Below, piece by piece: positions 9,284 to 16,687 of a stretch of DNA of 64,000 bases; the stretch's first letter is position 1; each line of letters begins with the position of its first letter. The stretch is from G963662675 sp963676845. Its GTDB lineage: Bacteria; Bacteroidota; Bacteroidia; Bacteroidales; Prolixibacteraceae. The notes beneath the pieces are model-generated. The model was not told the DNA's origin. It made no database searches and saw nothing but the letters and a program-made list of their open reading frames with translations. The position numbers and the translations under genes are program-made. Location: NCBI GenBank assembly GCA_963676845.2, contig CAXXKK010000004.1, positions 55,991 through 119,990 on the forward strand. The letters are read 5' to 3'.

Positions 9284-9561
9284 GCACAAGAGAAAATACA
9301 AAAAAGAAGTCAAATCAGGATGAAAATGCGAGTTCACAAAACGAACGTTTCCTGATCCTACACAACGATGACCATCATTCGTTTGATTATGTGATTGACG
9401 CTTTAATAAAAATTTGCGAGCACGAAGAAGAACAAGCTATTCAATGTACATTATTAACACATTATAGAGGAAAATGTGATGTAAAGAAGGGAAGTTTTAA
9501 TTACCTTAGACCTATGAAAAAGGCCTTGACGGCCAAAGACCTAAAGGCGACTATTGATTAA
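9280..9561 (+). CDS. clpS: ClpS-type adaptor of the Clp protease
   Basis: ClpS delivers N-degron substrates to ClpAP/ClpCP. The 93-residue protein has the core motif LHNDDHHSFDYVIDAL near residues 27-42 and a later CTLLTHYRGKCDVKKG segment in the position of the family's conserved His-containing region. The first 20 residues are a charged tail, as is typical. The start ATG overlaps the preceding TGA. It is followed 12 bases later by the nfeD-like gene. No clpA/clpC is in the window. Confidence 0.88.
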   Translation: MSTRENTKKKSNQDENASSQNERFLILHNDDHHSFDYVIDALIKICEHEEEQAIQCTLLTHYRGKCDVKKGSFNYLRPMKKALTAKDLKATID

Positions 9562-9573
9562 TTAAATCATACC

Positions 9574-10047
9574 ATGACCATTTTTATTATCCTGTTCCTG
9601 ATTTTACTGGGAGTTTTACTACTGCTTATTGAGTTTGCAGTAATCCCGGGAATTACAATTGCCGGTATAGGCGGATTTCTTCTCTTAGGAGCCAGTGTAT
9701 ATATGGCTTTTGACTCTTATGGGGTTATCCCCGGAATAATCACTTCCGTTTTTGTCTTACTCGTTGTCCCTTTTTTATTTTACAAATTTTTCAAAAGCAA
9801 ATCCGGAAAGAAAATGATATTGGGATCTGAGATTGAAGGACGAGTTGTAGAAGTAGATTCAGCAATCATTCATCCGGGAGATGAAGGAATCACCATCGGA
9901 AGATTAGCACCTACGGGAAAAGTTCGGATCAACAATCAAACCATGGAAGCAAAATCTATTTCTGGTTTTGTTGATCCCAAAGTCAAAATAAAAGTAGTCG
10001 AAGTATTGAAAACACAAGTAATTGTTGAACCAATAAAACAAGAATAA
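9574..10047 (+). CDS. NfeD-like membrane protein
   Basis: This 157-residue protein has two or three membrane segments in its first 75 residues (very hydrophobic, with GITIAGIGGFLLLG) and a C-terminal OB-fold-like beta domain (about 85-155, EGRVVEVDSA ... GKVRINNQTMEAKS). That is the short NfeD type. NfeD proteins are partners of flotillin/stomatin proteins. The stop codon overlaps the start of floA by one base (TAATG), which supports a membrane complex of the two products. Confidence 0.9.
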   Translation: MTIFIILFLILLGVLLLLIEFAVIPGITIAGIGGFLLLGASVYMAFDSYGVIPGIITSVFVLLVVPFLFYKFFKSKSGKKMILGSEIEGRVVEVDSAIIHPGDEGITIGRLAPTGKVRINNQTMEAKSISGFVDPKVKIKVVEVLKTQVIVEPIKQE

Positions 10048-11033
10048 TGGAAGATTTTGGACCTTTTGGACTTATCGCGGGAATCATTGTCCTGCTGATT
10101 ATCATTTTATATTTTATTCCTATTGGGCTTTGGTTTTCTGCACTGGTTTCCGGTGTCCGAATTTCATTGCTACAATTATTCCTGATGCGTTTCAGGAAAG
10201 TACCTCCATCTGTTATTGTACGCGCCCTTATTGAAGGAACAAAAGCGGGAATCAAGTTAGACCGAGACAAACTGGAAGCCCACTACCTCGCAGGAGGTAA
10301 AGTAGATATGGTTGTTCACGCTCTGGTTTCTGCCGAAAAAGCGAACATCGATCTGGGATTTAACATGGCCACAGCCATCGACTTAGCCGGACGTGACGTA
10401 TTTGAAGCCGTACAAATGTCAGTAAACCCCAAAGTGATTGACACTCCGCCTGTCACAGCTGTTGCAAAAGATGGAATTCAGCTTATTGCCAAAGCTCGTG
10501 TAACAGTACGCGCCAATATCAAACAATTGGTAGGTGGTGCTGGAGAAGAAACCATTCTTGCCCGTGTAGGTGAAGGAATTGTTTCATCAATCGGATCGTC
10601 ACACACACACAAAGCTGTATTGGAAAATCCGGACTCAATATCAAAATTAGTTCTCGAGAAAGGATTGGATGCAGGAACCGCCTTCGAAATACTTTCGATT
10701 GATATTGCAGATATTGACATAGGTAAAAACATTGGCGCAGGACTTCAAATCGACCAGGCAGAAGCAGACAAAAATATTGCTCAAGCAAAAGCTGAAGAAA
10801 AACGAGCCATGGCCGTTGCCCTTGAACAAGAGATGAAAGCAAAAGCCCAGGAAGCTCGCGCAAACGTTATTCAAGCTGAAGCAGAAATTCCACTAGCCAT
10901 TTCTGAAGCATTCCGTAGTGGCAACCTGGGAATTATGGATTACATGAAATACAGGAATATTGATGCTGATACTCAAATGCGTGAATCCATAGCTGGAGAT
11001 GAATCGAACTCAAATGCAAATAGTAAAAAATAA
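10047..11033 (+). CDS. floA: Flotillin-like protein FloA
   Basis: FloA is a bacterial flotillin that scaffolds functional membrane microdomains. The 328-residue protein has an N-terminal membrane hairpin (about residues 5-50). The SPFH-like region with GTKAGIKLDRDKLEAHYLAGG and VTAVAKDGIQLIAKARVTVR follows, and then an Ala/Glu-rich coiled coil (about 235-285, QAEADKNIAQAKAEEKRAMA). Length and motifs match FloA closely. It is the last gene of the clpS-nfeD-floA run and is followed by a strong hairpin. Confidence 0.95.
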   Translation: MEDFGPFGLIAGIIVLLIIILYFIPIGLWFSALVSGVRISLLQLFLMRFRKVPPSVIVRALIEGTKAGIKLDRDKLEAHYLAGGKVDMVVHALVSAEKANIDLGFNMATAIDLAGRDVFEAVQMSVNPKVIDTPPVTAVAKDGIQLIAKARVTVRANIKQLVGGAGEETILARVGEGIVSSIGSSHTHKAVLENPDSISKLVLEKGLDAGTAFEILSIDIADIDIGKNIGAGLQIDQAEADKNIAQAKAEEKRAMAVALEQEMKAKAQEARANVIQAEAEIPLAISEAFRSGNLGIMDYMKYRNIDADTQMRESIAGDESNSNANSKK

Positions 11034-11053
11034 TCCCTTATAATTGAAAATAC

Positions 11054-11087
11054 AATAAAGCCTTGTCCTCCCCGACAAGGCTTTATT
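11054..11087 (+). terminator. Terminator after floA
   Basis: A perfect 14-bp stem (AATAAAGCCTTGTC with GACAAGGCTTTATT) encloses a 6-nt C-rich loop, 20 bases after the floA stop. The T-tract is interrupted, but the T-rich lower stem serves. Confidence 0.85.
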
Positions 11088-11164
11088 AATTATTTGTAAA
11101 CAAAAAATATGCTGTGCGACATGTTTTTTAACGTTCGCTTAATACTTTTTTGTGTTTTTCAACA

Positions 11165-11172
11165 TATCTTTG
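11165..11172 (+). promoter_or_regulatory. Promoter -7 box of RNA candidate A
   Basis: TATCTTTG matches TAnnTTTG exactly. The upstream -33 element is weak. It predicts transcription from about 11179. Confidence 0.45.
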
Positions 11173-11178
11173 TCGTAG

Positions 11179-11263
11179 ATTTTATTTCATAAGTTTAGGT
11201 TTGATTAGTTTATTGGTTTAGTTAGGTTTAGAAAAGGGTAGATAGAGGTCTACTCTTTTTTTT
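11179..11263 (+). ncRNA. Small RNA candidate A (shares its 3' half with candidate B at 16.5 kb)
   Basis: A free-standing transcription unit lies between the floA terminator and the 3' end of the minus-strand DUF4922 gene. It has a TAnnTTTG box, a cytosine-free G/T-rich stretch (about 11192-11238, repeating GGTTTAG and TAGGTTT) and a terminator hairpin at 11235-11256 followed by eight T. The hairpin loop contains AGAGG. Candidate B has the same order, with GGTTTAGGTT and a similar hairpin whose stem shows a T-A to C-G exchange. No ORF is present. I do not know a family name for it; the RNA assignment is inferred from structure and recurrence. Confidence 0.55.
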
Positions 11264-11302
11264 GCTCAAAACTGTACAACACACAACAAGAACAACTGAT
11301 AA

Positions 11303-12262
11303 TCAAACCCTTAAACAAGGTAGTATTTTCTCAAATTTCGTCCCATCTATAGAAACCTGGTGATAAACATCAACTAAATCGTTCTCCTTAATTTTAATAA
11401 AGTCTTCTTTTCTTGGAAGAACAACTACTCCACCAAGTTCTACAGAAGCAGGACTAATTAAAATCTGATTTTCACCTTCAGCATAATATTGAAGTGGTCT
11501 TTGTTTCTCTCTTGGAAATAAAATGACATGCCATTCTCCCTTAACAAAACTAACAAGAACATTAATCATCGGTTCTTCATATATTTCATCAACCTCATTA
11601 AGTTTCTCCAAAATCTCAAGAAAAATATCATTCAGTTTTTCCATTGAAAATGAAGTAAGCACTAATAGATTTCTTAGATATCCATTTGCAACAGCGTATA
11701 TACTTACGCCTTCATGCTCCTTCAACAATTTGGCGTTGTTGGAAATCAACAATGAAACTTCGTAATCTATTGGCATAAAATCCCTGCTCCCAGCCTGAAA
11801 ATGGAAATGATCCGGCGCAGAAGCTCCGCATTTTGAGCCATTATAGAAAATAGTAAAATCAGGCAATGACTTACTTAACTCTAGCATATCTGCAAAAAAA
11901 AGCTTGATTTTTTGCGGACAATGTTCCTTCAATGCGATTGTAAGATGCTTTGGGAAAATTGGGTATGGATTAACTAAAATTGAATATTTACCCAGAAAAT
12001 CAACTGACAATTGTTCTTTAGGTCTATTCTTATCGCATAAAAAGCAAGGACGATTTTTAATAGAAACGAAATCTGTTTTTGCAGCAGATGATTTTATACG
12101 CGCAGGATTATGCTGAACGATAACTTGAAAATCATTAAACTGAAAAGTTTTAGATTTCACATTCTTTAATGCTGCATAATTTTGGGCAGCCAAAGGCCAA
12201 TCTTTTATTTGCTTTTCAATTAACTTTTCAACCTGTCTGGCTATATTCTGATCATTTTTCAA
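11303..12262 (-). CDS. DUF4922 protein, HIT-superfamily (GalT/VTC2-like) nucleotidyl transferase or phosphorylase
   Basis: The 319-residue protein has a CxxC pair (Cys73/Cys76 in CFLCDKNRP), NPYPIFPKHLTIA at about 98-110, and APDHFHFQAG at 150-158 with His152, His154 and Gln156. The HxHxQ arrangement is that of galactose-1-phosphate uridylyltransferase, Ap4A phosphorylase and GDP-galactose phosphorylase, so transfer or phosphorolysis of a nucleotide-linked sugar is likely. The substrate is unknown. Its start overlaps the end of the GT2 gene by 11 bases, indicating coupling in an operon of GHL10, GT2 and this gene. Confidence 0.8.
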   Translation of the reverse strand: MKNDQNIARQVEKLIEKQIKDWPLAAQNYAALKNVKSKTFQFNDFQVIVQHNPARIKSSAAKTDFVSIKNRPCFLCDKNRPKEQLSVDFLGKYSILVNPYPIFPKHLTIALKEHCPQKIKLFFADMLELSKSLPDFTIFYNGSKCGASAPDHFHFQAGSRDFMPIDYEVSLLISNNAKLLKEHEGVSIYAVANGYLRNLLVLTSFSMEKLNDIFLEILEKLNEVDEIYEEPMINVLVSFVKGEWHVILFPREKQRPLQYYAEGENQILISPASVELGGVVVLPRKEDFIKIKENDLVDVYHQVSIDGTKFEKILPCLRV

Positions 12263-13718
12263 TGTTCAATTTTCTTTTATTTAAGGCAATTCTTGCTTTC
12301 AACTCAAAGGTACGCAAACTGTCTTTATAGAAATTATGCGCATTTTGCTTTGCAATATCCAAAGCAGCATCAGAATTACCTTCCCACCGACGGCATCTGT
12401 ATATAGGATCATATATCCTTCCAATTTTCCATTCCCGGGAGATTGGCAAACCTAATGCATAATCTTCACCATAACTTGTGTTTGGAACTCTTATATCTCG
12501 CAAAATAGGAGTATAAAAAGCTCGTGGAGCTCCCAATCCATTTATGCGTAATGCATTGTTTGGACCATTCTCTGGAGTCCATTCTCGATGATCAATTATT
12601 CCTGGAGGAATTTCCTCTAAATCAAAGTTGCACATTTGATAAGCCCCAATAACCATTGCGCATTTCTCCTCATAAAACTTATTAACGATTATTTGCAAAG
12701 TATTTTCATCAAGATATAAATCGTCACTATCAAGCTGAACGATAAAACGCCCGCATTTTCCATGAAATAAAGCTTCATTCCAGCAACCACCAATTCCCAG
12801 ATCATTACGATTAGGAATATGATGAATTAATCGTTCATCATCGTATTTACGTAAAATATCAGTTGTCCCGTCAGTCGAATGATTATCAACCACGATTAAG
12901 TTGAACTTGAAATCCGTTTTTTGAGACAACACCGAATTAACAGCATCATGAATTGTTTTGCTCCGATTAAAAACAGGAACAACCACAGTTGCCTCAACCT
13001 GAAAATCATTGGGAAAATTGATTTCTTTAAATTCAGGCTCAAGAAATGCATCTATTTCCTTTAAGTGATTCGTGCACGCCTGCTCCATTTCAATCTGACG
13101 TTCCCGGGCAGTTGCCTTCACATAGTCAAATTGCTTCTCTCCCGACAAACGAATATCTGATTCTTCCATCGAAAAAAGCATCTCTGGGATGCGAACAACA
13201 TCTCCCATTCGTGATGCAAGCAATCTTAAAGCATAATAACCAGCATGCACCCATTGTGCTGAAATTTCTGTTATAAACTTCGTCAGTACATCTGTTCGAA
13301 AAAGTTGGACAGGACCAAAGTTGAAATCATCACGTAAACTCCCCAACTGATAATCGATAAGTGGATGTTGTGATTGTTTTCCATCCTTTTGCTCGACATA
13401 GTCAGCGTACAACATAGCTGCATTTGTATTCTCTGCAATCTGCACCATTCTTTCAATTGAATATTGGCCTAACTCAACTTTATTTTCCTGTAAAAACAAA
13501 ATTGAATATTTTCCTGTAGATCTTCGACCAATCTCCACCATTGTAGAAGTAGAATACAAATCATTAAACAAAAGGGGTTCTGCTCCTTCTATTTCAACAT
13601 TAGACTTTACTAAAACGAAAATTTCACACGGAATTTGGGATTCTTTTAATTGAGTAATTAATTGAAGAGTATCCTTTTTATTTGTAAAAGTTAAAAAGCA
13701 ACTTATTTTTTCTGTCAC
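12252..13718 (-). CDS. Two-domain glycosyltransferase family 2 protein
   Basis: This 488-residue protein has a C-terminal GT-A domain of family 2 from about residue 243 (TVVVPVFNRSKTI), with the nucleotide-sugar motif DSDD at 330-333 and a probable catalytic-base segment YGEDYALG. Residues 1-235 look like a second, degenerate GT-A fold (FLTFTNKKDTLQLITQL, MLYADYVEQKDG) without a clear DxD. No membrane segments are seen, so it is probably cytoplasmic. It lies 4 bases after the GHL10 gene and overlaps the DUF4922 gene. Donor and acceptor cannot be told from the sequence. Confidence 0.85.
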   Translation of the reverse strand: MTEKISCFLTFTNKKDTLQLITQLKESQIPCEIFVLVKSNVEIEGAEPLLFNDLYSTSTMVEIGRRSTGKYSILFLQENKVELGQYSIERMVQIAENTNAAMLYADYVEQKDGKQSQHPLIDYQLGSLRDDFNFGPVQLFRTDVLTKFITEISAQWVHAGYYALRLLASRMGDVVRIPEMLFSMEESDIRLSGEKQFDYVKATARERQIEMEQACTNHLKEIDAFLEPEFKEINFPNDFQVEATVVVPVFNRSKTIHDAVNSVLSQKTDFKFNLIVVDNHSTDGTTDILRKYDDERLIHHIPNRNDLGIGGCWNEALFHGKCGRFIVQLDSDDLYLDENTLQIIVNKFYEEKCAMVIGAYQMCNFDLEEIPPGIIDHREWTPENGPNNALRINGLGAPRAFYTPILRDIRVPNTSYGEDYALGLPISREWKIGRIYDPIYRCRRWEGNSDAALDIAKQNAHNFYKDSLRTFELKARIALNKRKLNIEK

Positions 13719-13722
13719 AATA

Positions 13723-15228
13723 TTAGAATTTAAGAATTACAGGATCAGTCAATTTACTTTCATTATTAAAACGATCAAGAGCACTTACCCGAAATTCATA
13801 TTCTCCTGATTCTTCTTCATCTTTCGAAATTCTCGTTTTCATATCTCTTGTAACTAAATAAATTGAAGAAGCGAGTTCTGGATTTAATATTTCCTCAATA
13901 CTATTCCTGTAAATTACATAACTTATTGCTTCACTCATTGGATCATCAACCTCTTCCACCTTCCACTTTAATTTTCGGCCAGACTTTCGTAAACGATAAG
14001 GAACTACCGGACCTGTAGAATCTAACATTGCAATGGGAGGGACAATCGCATAAGTTGTGTAAAATTGAGTCTTTAATGCATTTTGGAAGCCCATCAAATC
14101 GCGTTTAAAATGTTTTGCACTATAAAATATACTTCCATCTATACCCTCAATTTCACGGGTTAACTCTACCTGTTTAGGCAACTGGTCAGCCTTACGCCAC
14201 TCTTCTACCGTTGATTGCGAATTAGATTTGTAAAGCGCATGACCAATATATAAAGCTGAATTATGTCTATTTTCACTCCACCAATTACACAGTTCTTTAT
14301 AATCTGCAGAGGAATGCCCAATCTCCCAATATATTTGAGGTGCAACATAATCAATCCAACCATTTTCAAGCCACGTTAGAACATCTGCATACAAGTCACG
14401 ATAACTTGATGTCCCTGCAGTTGTATTAGATCCACGTGGATCATCTGACTTATTTCTCCAAACTCCAAAAGGACTAATTCCAAATTTCACCCAGGGCTTT
14501 ATCAATTTGATATCCTCTGAAAGCATTTGTATGGTCTGATTCACATTATCTCTTCTCCAATCATCAATTTGCCCAGAAGAAAAGCCATTATTATAATTCA
14601 CAAAAGCATCATAATCCCGAAAAACTTCTCCTGCAGCAGGGTATGGATAAAAGTAATCGTCAAAATGGATGGCATCAACATCATATCTTGAAACAATATC
14701 TTCTACAACCTTAACAACAAACTCCCGAACTTCCGGAATACCTGGATTAAAATATAGTTTACCATTATACGGAACGACCCAATCCGGATGCTTAAATGCA
14801 ATGTGCTCAACAGAAAGAGGATCTTTCGCGCTTTGAGCTATTCTAAAAGGATTTAGCCAGGCATGTAACTCCATATTCCTTTCATGACATTGTTCAACCC
14901 AAAATTCCAAAGGATCGTATCCGGGATCTCCTCCTTGCGTTCCTGTCAAATACATAGACCAAGGTTCTAACTCAGATTTATAAAATGCATCCGAAGTTGG
15001 TCGAACTTGAAAAACAACAGCATTCATCCCATTCTCCTTCAGCAAATCAAGCAATTCTATGGCCTCTCTTTTTTGATCTTTTTCACTCAAACCTGGTTTT
15101 GATGGCCAATCAATATTATTCACTGTAGCTACCCAAACCCCTCGAAACTCATATTTGGGAGGATTAACAGAGAAAGCACTAAATGTATTTATAAAAAATA
15201 ATGAAAGTAATAGTAAGCGCAAATTCAT
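13723..15228 (-). CDS. Exported GHL10-family glycoside hydrolase (DigH/YddW-like)
   Basis: The 501-residue protein starts with a signal peptide (about residues 1-20) and continues into the GHL10 (formerly DUF187) TIM-barrel: FRGVWVATVNNIDWPS, VVFQVRPTSDAFY, ELHAWLNPFRI, AIHFDDYFYPYP and WIDYVAPQIYWEIGH. The C-terminal 100 residues resemble a fibronectin-like domain. E. coli DigH of this family cleaves denuded peptidoglycan glycan strands, so a wall-glycan role is plausible here, though another exported glycan is possible. It is the first gene of the operon with the GT2 and DUF4922 genes and is divergent from the BadF-type kinase. Confidence 0.88.
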   Translation of the reverse strand: MNLRLLLLSLFFINTFSAFSVNPPKYEFRGVWVATVNNIDWPSKPGLSEKDQKREAIELLDLLKENGMNAVVFQVRPTSDAFYKSELEPWSMYLTGTQGGDPGYDPLEFWVEQCHERNMELHAWLNPFRIAQSAKDPLSVEHIAFKHPDWVVPYNGKLYFNPGIPEVREFVVKVVEDIVSRYDVDAIHFDDYFYPYPAAGEVFRDYDAFVNYNNGFSSGQIDDWRRDNVNQTIQMLSEDIKLIKPWVKFGISPFGVWRNKSDDPRGSNTTAGTSSYRDLYADVLTWLENGWIDYVAPQIYWEIGHSSADYKELCNWWSENRHNSALYIGHALYKSNSQSTVEEWRKADQLPKQVELTREIEGIDGSIFYSAKHFKRDLMGFQNALKTQFYTTYAIVPPIAMLDSTGPVVPYRLRKSGRKLKWKVEEVDDPMSEAISYVIYRNSIEEILNPELASSIYLVTRDMKTRISKDEEESGEYEFRVSALDRFNNESKLTDPVILKF

Positions 15229-15369
15229 ATTTAAAAAATGATTTTCTTAAATATCACCAATAAACAAATGCATCCTCCTGTAAGACAAGGCGATCAATGA
15301 ACAAAGTTGTGTTAGTAACTGCCTAATGCTCTTTTTTGCTACCTCATTAGACCATGCATGATTATTCTA

Positions 15370-15377
15370 TATATTTG
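15370..15377 (+). promoter_or_regulatory. Promoter -7 box of the BadF-type kinase gene
   Basis: TATATTTG matches TAnnTTTG, but its last base lies only 5 bases before the ATG at 15382. Transcription would start at or inside the start codon, which implies a leaderless messenger. The -33 element is not clear. Confidence 0.45.
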
Positions 15378-15381
15378 TTTT

Positions 15382-16217
15382 ATGGATATTATTGCAGATA
15401 GCGGATCAACCAAAACAGACTGGATCTTTCAGGAAAAAAACAACATTGTTTCCCGTGTTCAAACACAAGGGATAAATCCTTTTTTTCGAACAAAAGAAGA
15501 TATCAAAGAAGAACTTTCGGGAAGCATATTTATCACTTGTAATCAAGCAGATAACATTTATTTTCATGGAGCAGGAATCGTAAATAAAGAGAAAGCAGAA
15601 ATTATAAATGATGCCCTACAAAGTCTGTATTCAAATGCAAAAATTGAAATTAATAGTGACCTTATTGGAGCAGCCCGGGCAACCTGTGGAAATAATCCCG
15701 GAATCGTCTGTATCCTAGGAACAGGCTCAAACGCCTGCTATTTTAATGGACAAAAGATTGTTGAAAACATCCCACCTATGGGCTACATTTTAGGTGATGA
15801 AGGAAGTGGTACAGCTATGGGTAAAGCCTTAATTGGCGACTATTTTAAAAATATCATGCCTCATCAGCTGAGAGAAAAATTCCAATCACGATTTAAAATT
15901 GAAAAGATGAAATACTTGATAAAGTATACAGACAACCAGCCGCAAATAAATTCCTAGCCAGTTTTGCCATTTTTCTTTCTGAAGAAATTGAAGAGGAATA
16001 TTGCCAAAAGCTCATATCTCAAAATCTTCAATTATTTATTAGACGAAATGTCTTGACCTTAGATGCTGCACAAAATCTTCCCATCCATTTTGTCGGATCT
16101 TTAAGCTTTCATTTCAGCTCATTTTTAAAAGAAGAATTATCTAAATTCAATTTAAATTATGGAAAAATCATAAAAGAACCAATTGTAGAATTGGCAAATT
16201 ATTATTCATACAAGTAA
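15382..16217 (+). pseudogene. BadF/BadG-type N-acetylglucosamine (amino sugar) kinase, frameshifted
   Basis: The family phosphorylates amino sugars such as GlcNAc or MurNAc. The N-terminal part reads MDIIADSGSTKTDW (ATP-binding phosphate-1 loop), then GTGSNACYF and GDEGSGTAMG. After residue 174 the frame breaks: the reading continues to a stop at 15957, while the other frame from 15906 continues with DEILDKVYRQPAANKFLASF, a clear family segment, to a stop at 16215-16217. One missing A in the A-run at 15902-15905 explains it; repaired, the protein is about 278 residues, the normal size. The start at 15382 is preferred to an ATG 24 bases upstream, which lies before the promoter box. The lesion may be real or a sequencing error. 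Confidence 0.85.
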
Positions 16218-16465
16218 TCTCAAAAATATTTCTCAAAAATCAGTCTTATCTCTCGATTTAACCGTTAATTAATCTCCGATTACTCAACAGTTTATCCACA
16301 ATTTAAAATCGTAAAAACCTGAAAAACTGACAATTACAAGCAAAAATACAGAAACAAATCATTTTAAAGACATTTTTTATCAAAATTCAGCTAAAACAAC
16401 AAGTAACTATTTAAAGCTCTATTAACTTTATATAGAAATAAAGGCTTGTGTTTGTAAAAAAATGA

Positions 16466-16473
16466 TATATTTG
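16466..16473 (+). promoter_or_regulatory. Promoter -7 box of RNA candidate B
   Basis: TATATTTG is an exact TAnnTTTG match, with TTG at 16446-16448, 17 bases upstream. Predicted transcription start is about 16480. Confidence 0.6.
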
Positions 16474-16479
16474 CCTATA

Positions 16480-16604
16480 ATTAAATGTGTTTATTCGAAA
16501 ATAAACTTTTCGAATCTCATAGTTTGATAGTTTTAGTTGGTTTAGGTTAATTTCCCAAGGAATTGGGAACGGAAAGGGCAGTCAGAGGGCTGCCTTTCTT
16601 TTTT
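16480..16604 (+). ncRNA. Structured small RNA candidate B
   Basis: A good promoter is followed by three hairpins and no ORF. Hairpin 1 (16493-16515) is a perfect 9-bp stem, ATTCGAAAA with TTTTCGAAT. Hairpin 2 (16552-16569) is a perfect 7-bp stem, TTCCCAA with TTGGGAA, closed by the GNRA-type loop GGAA. Hairpin 3 (16574-16597) is AAGGGCAG with CTGCCTTT, a loop containing AGAGG, and then a T-run to 16604, an intrinsic terminator. Between hairpins 1 and 2 is a cytosine-free stretch with GTTTTAGTTGGTTTAGG. The 3' half resembles candidate A. Both sit in gaps between convergent genes, so neither is a leader of a coding gene. Confidence 0.65.
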
Positions 16605-16632
16605 GTCTTGAATTTCATTATCTGTTGAAGAC

Positions 16633-16662
16633 AAAAAAAGAGAGACGATAAAGCCTCTCTTT
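16633..16662 (-). terminator. Terminator of grpE-dnaJ
   Basis: On the minus strand an 8-bp stem (AAAGAGAG with CTCTCTTT) and 10-nt loop are followed by a T-run, about 25 bases after the dnaJ stop. Confidence 0.75.
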
Positions 16663-16687
16663 CATTTTGAATGTCATAGCGTATTTT

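Larger units (their letters stand above)
16218..16687. other. Intergenic stretch with RNA candidate B and the dnaJ terminator
   Basis: This 470-base convergent gap holds an AT-rich stretch without visible features (16218-16440), the RNA candidate B with its promoter (16446-16604) and the minus-strand dnaJ terminator (16633-16662). No protein gene is seen. Confidence 0.6.

Noticed and set aside
10519..10863. 114-codon open frame antisense to floA
   Set aside because: It is a mirror of the floA coding frame with no own start context, promoter or family resemblance.
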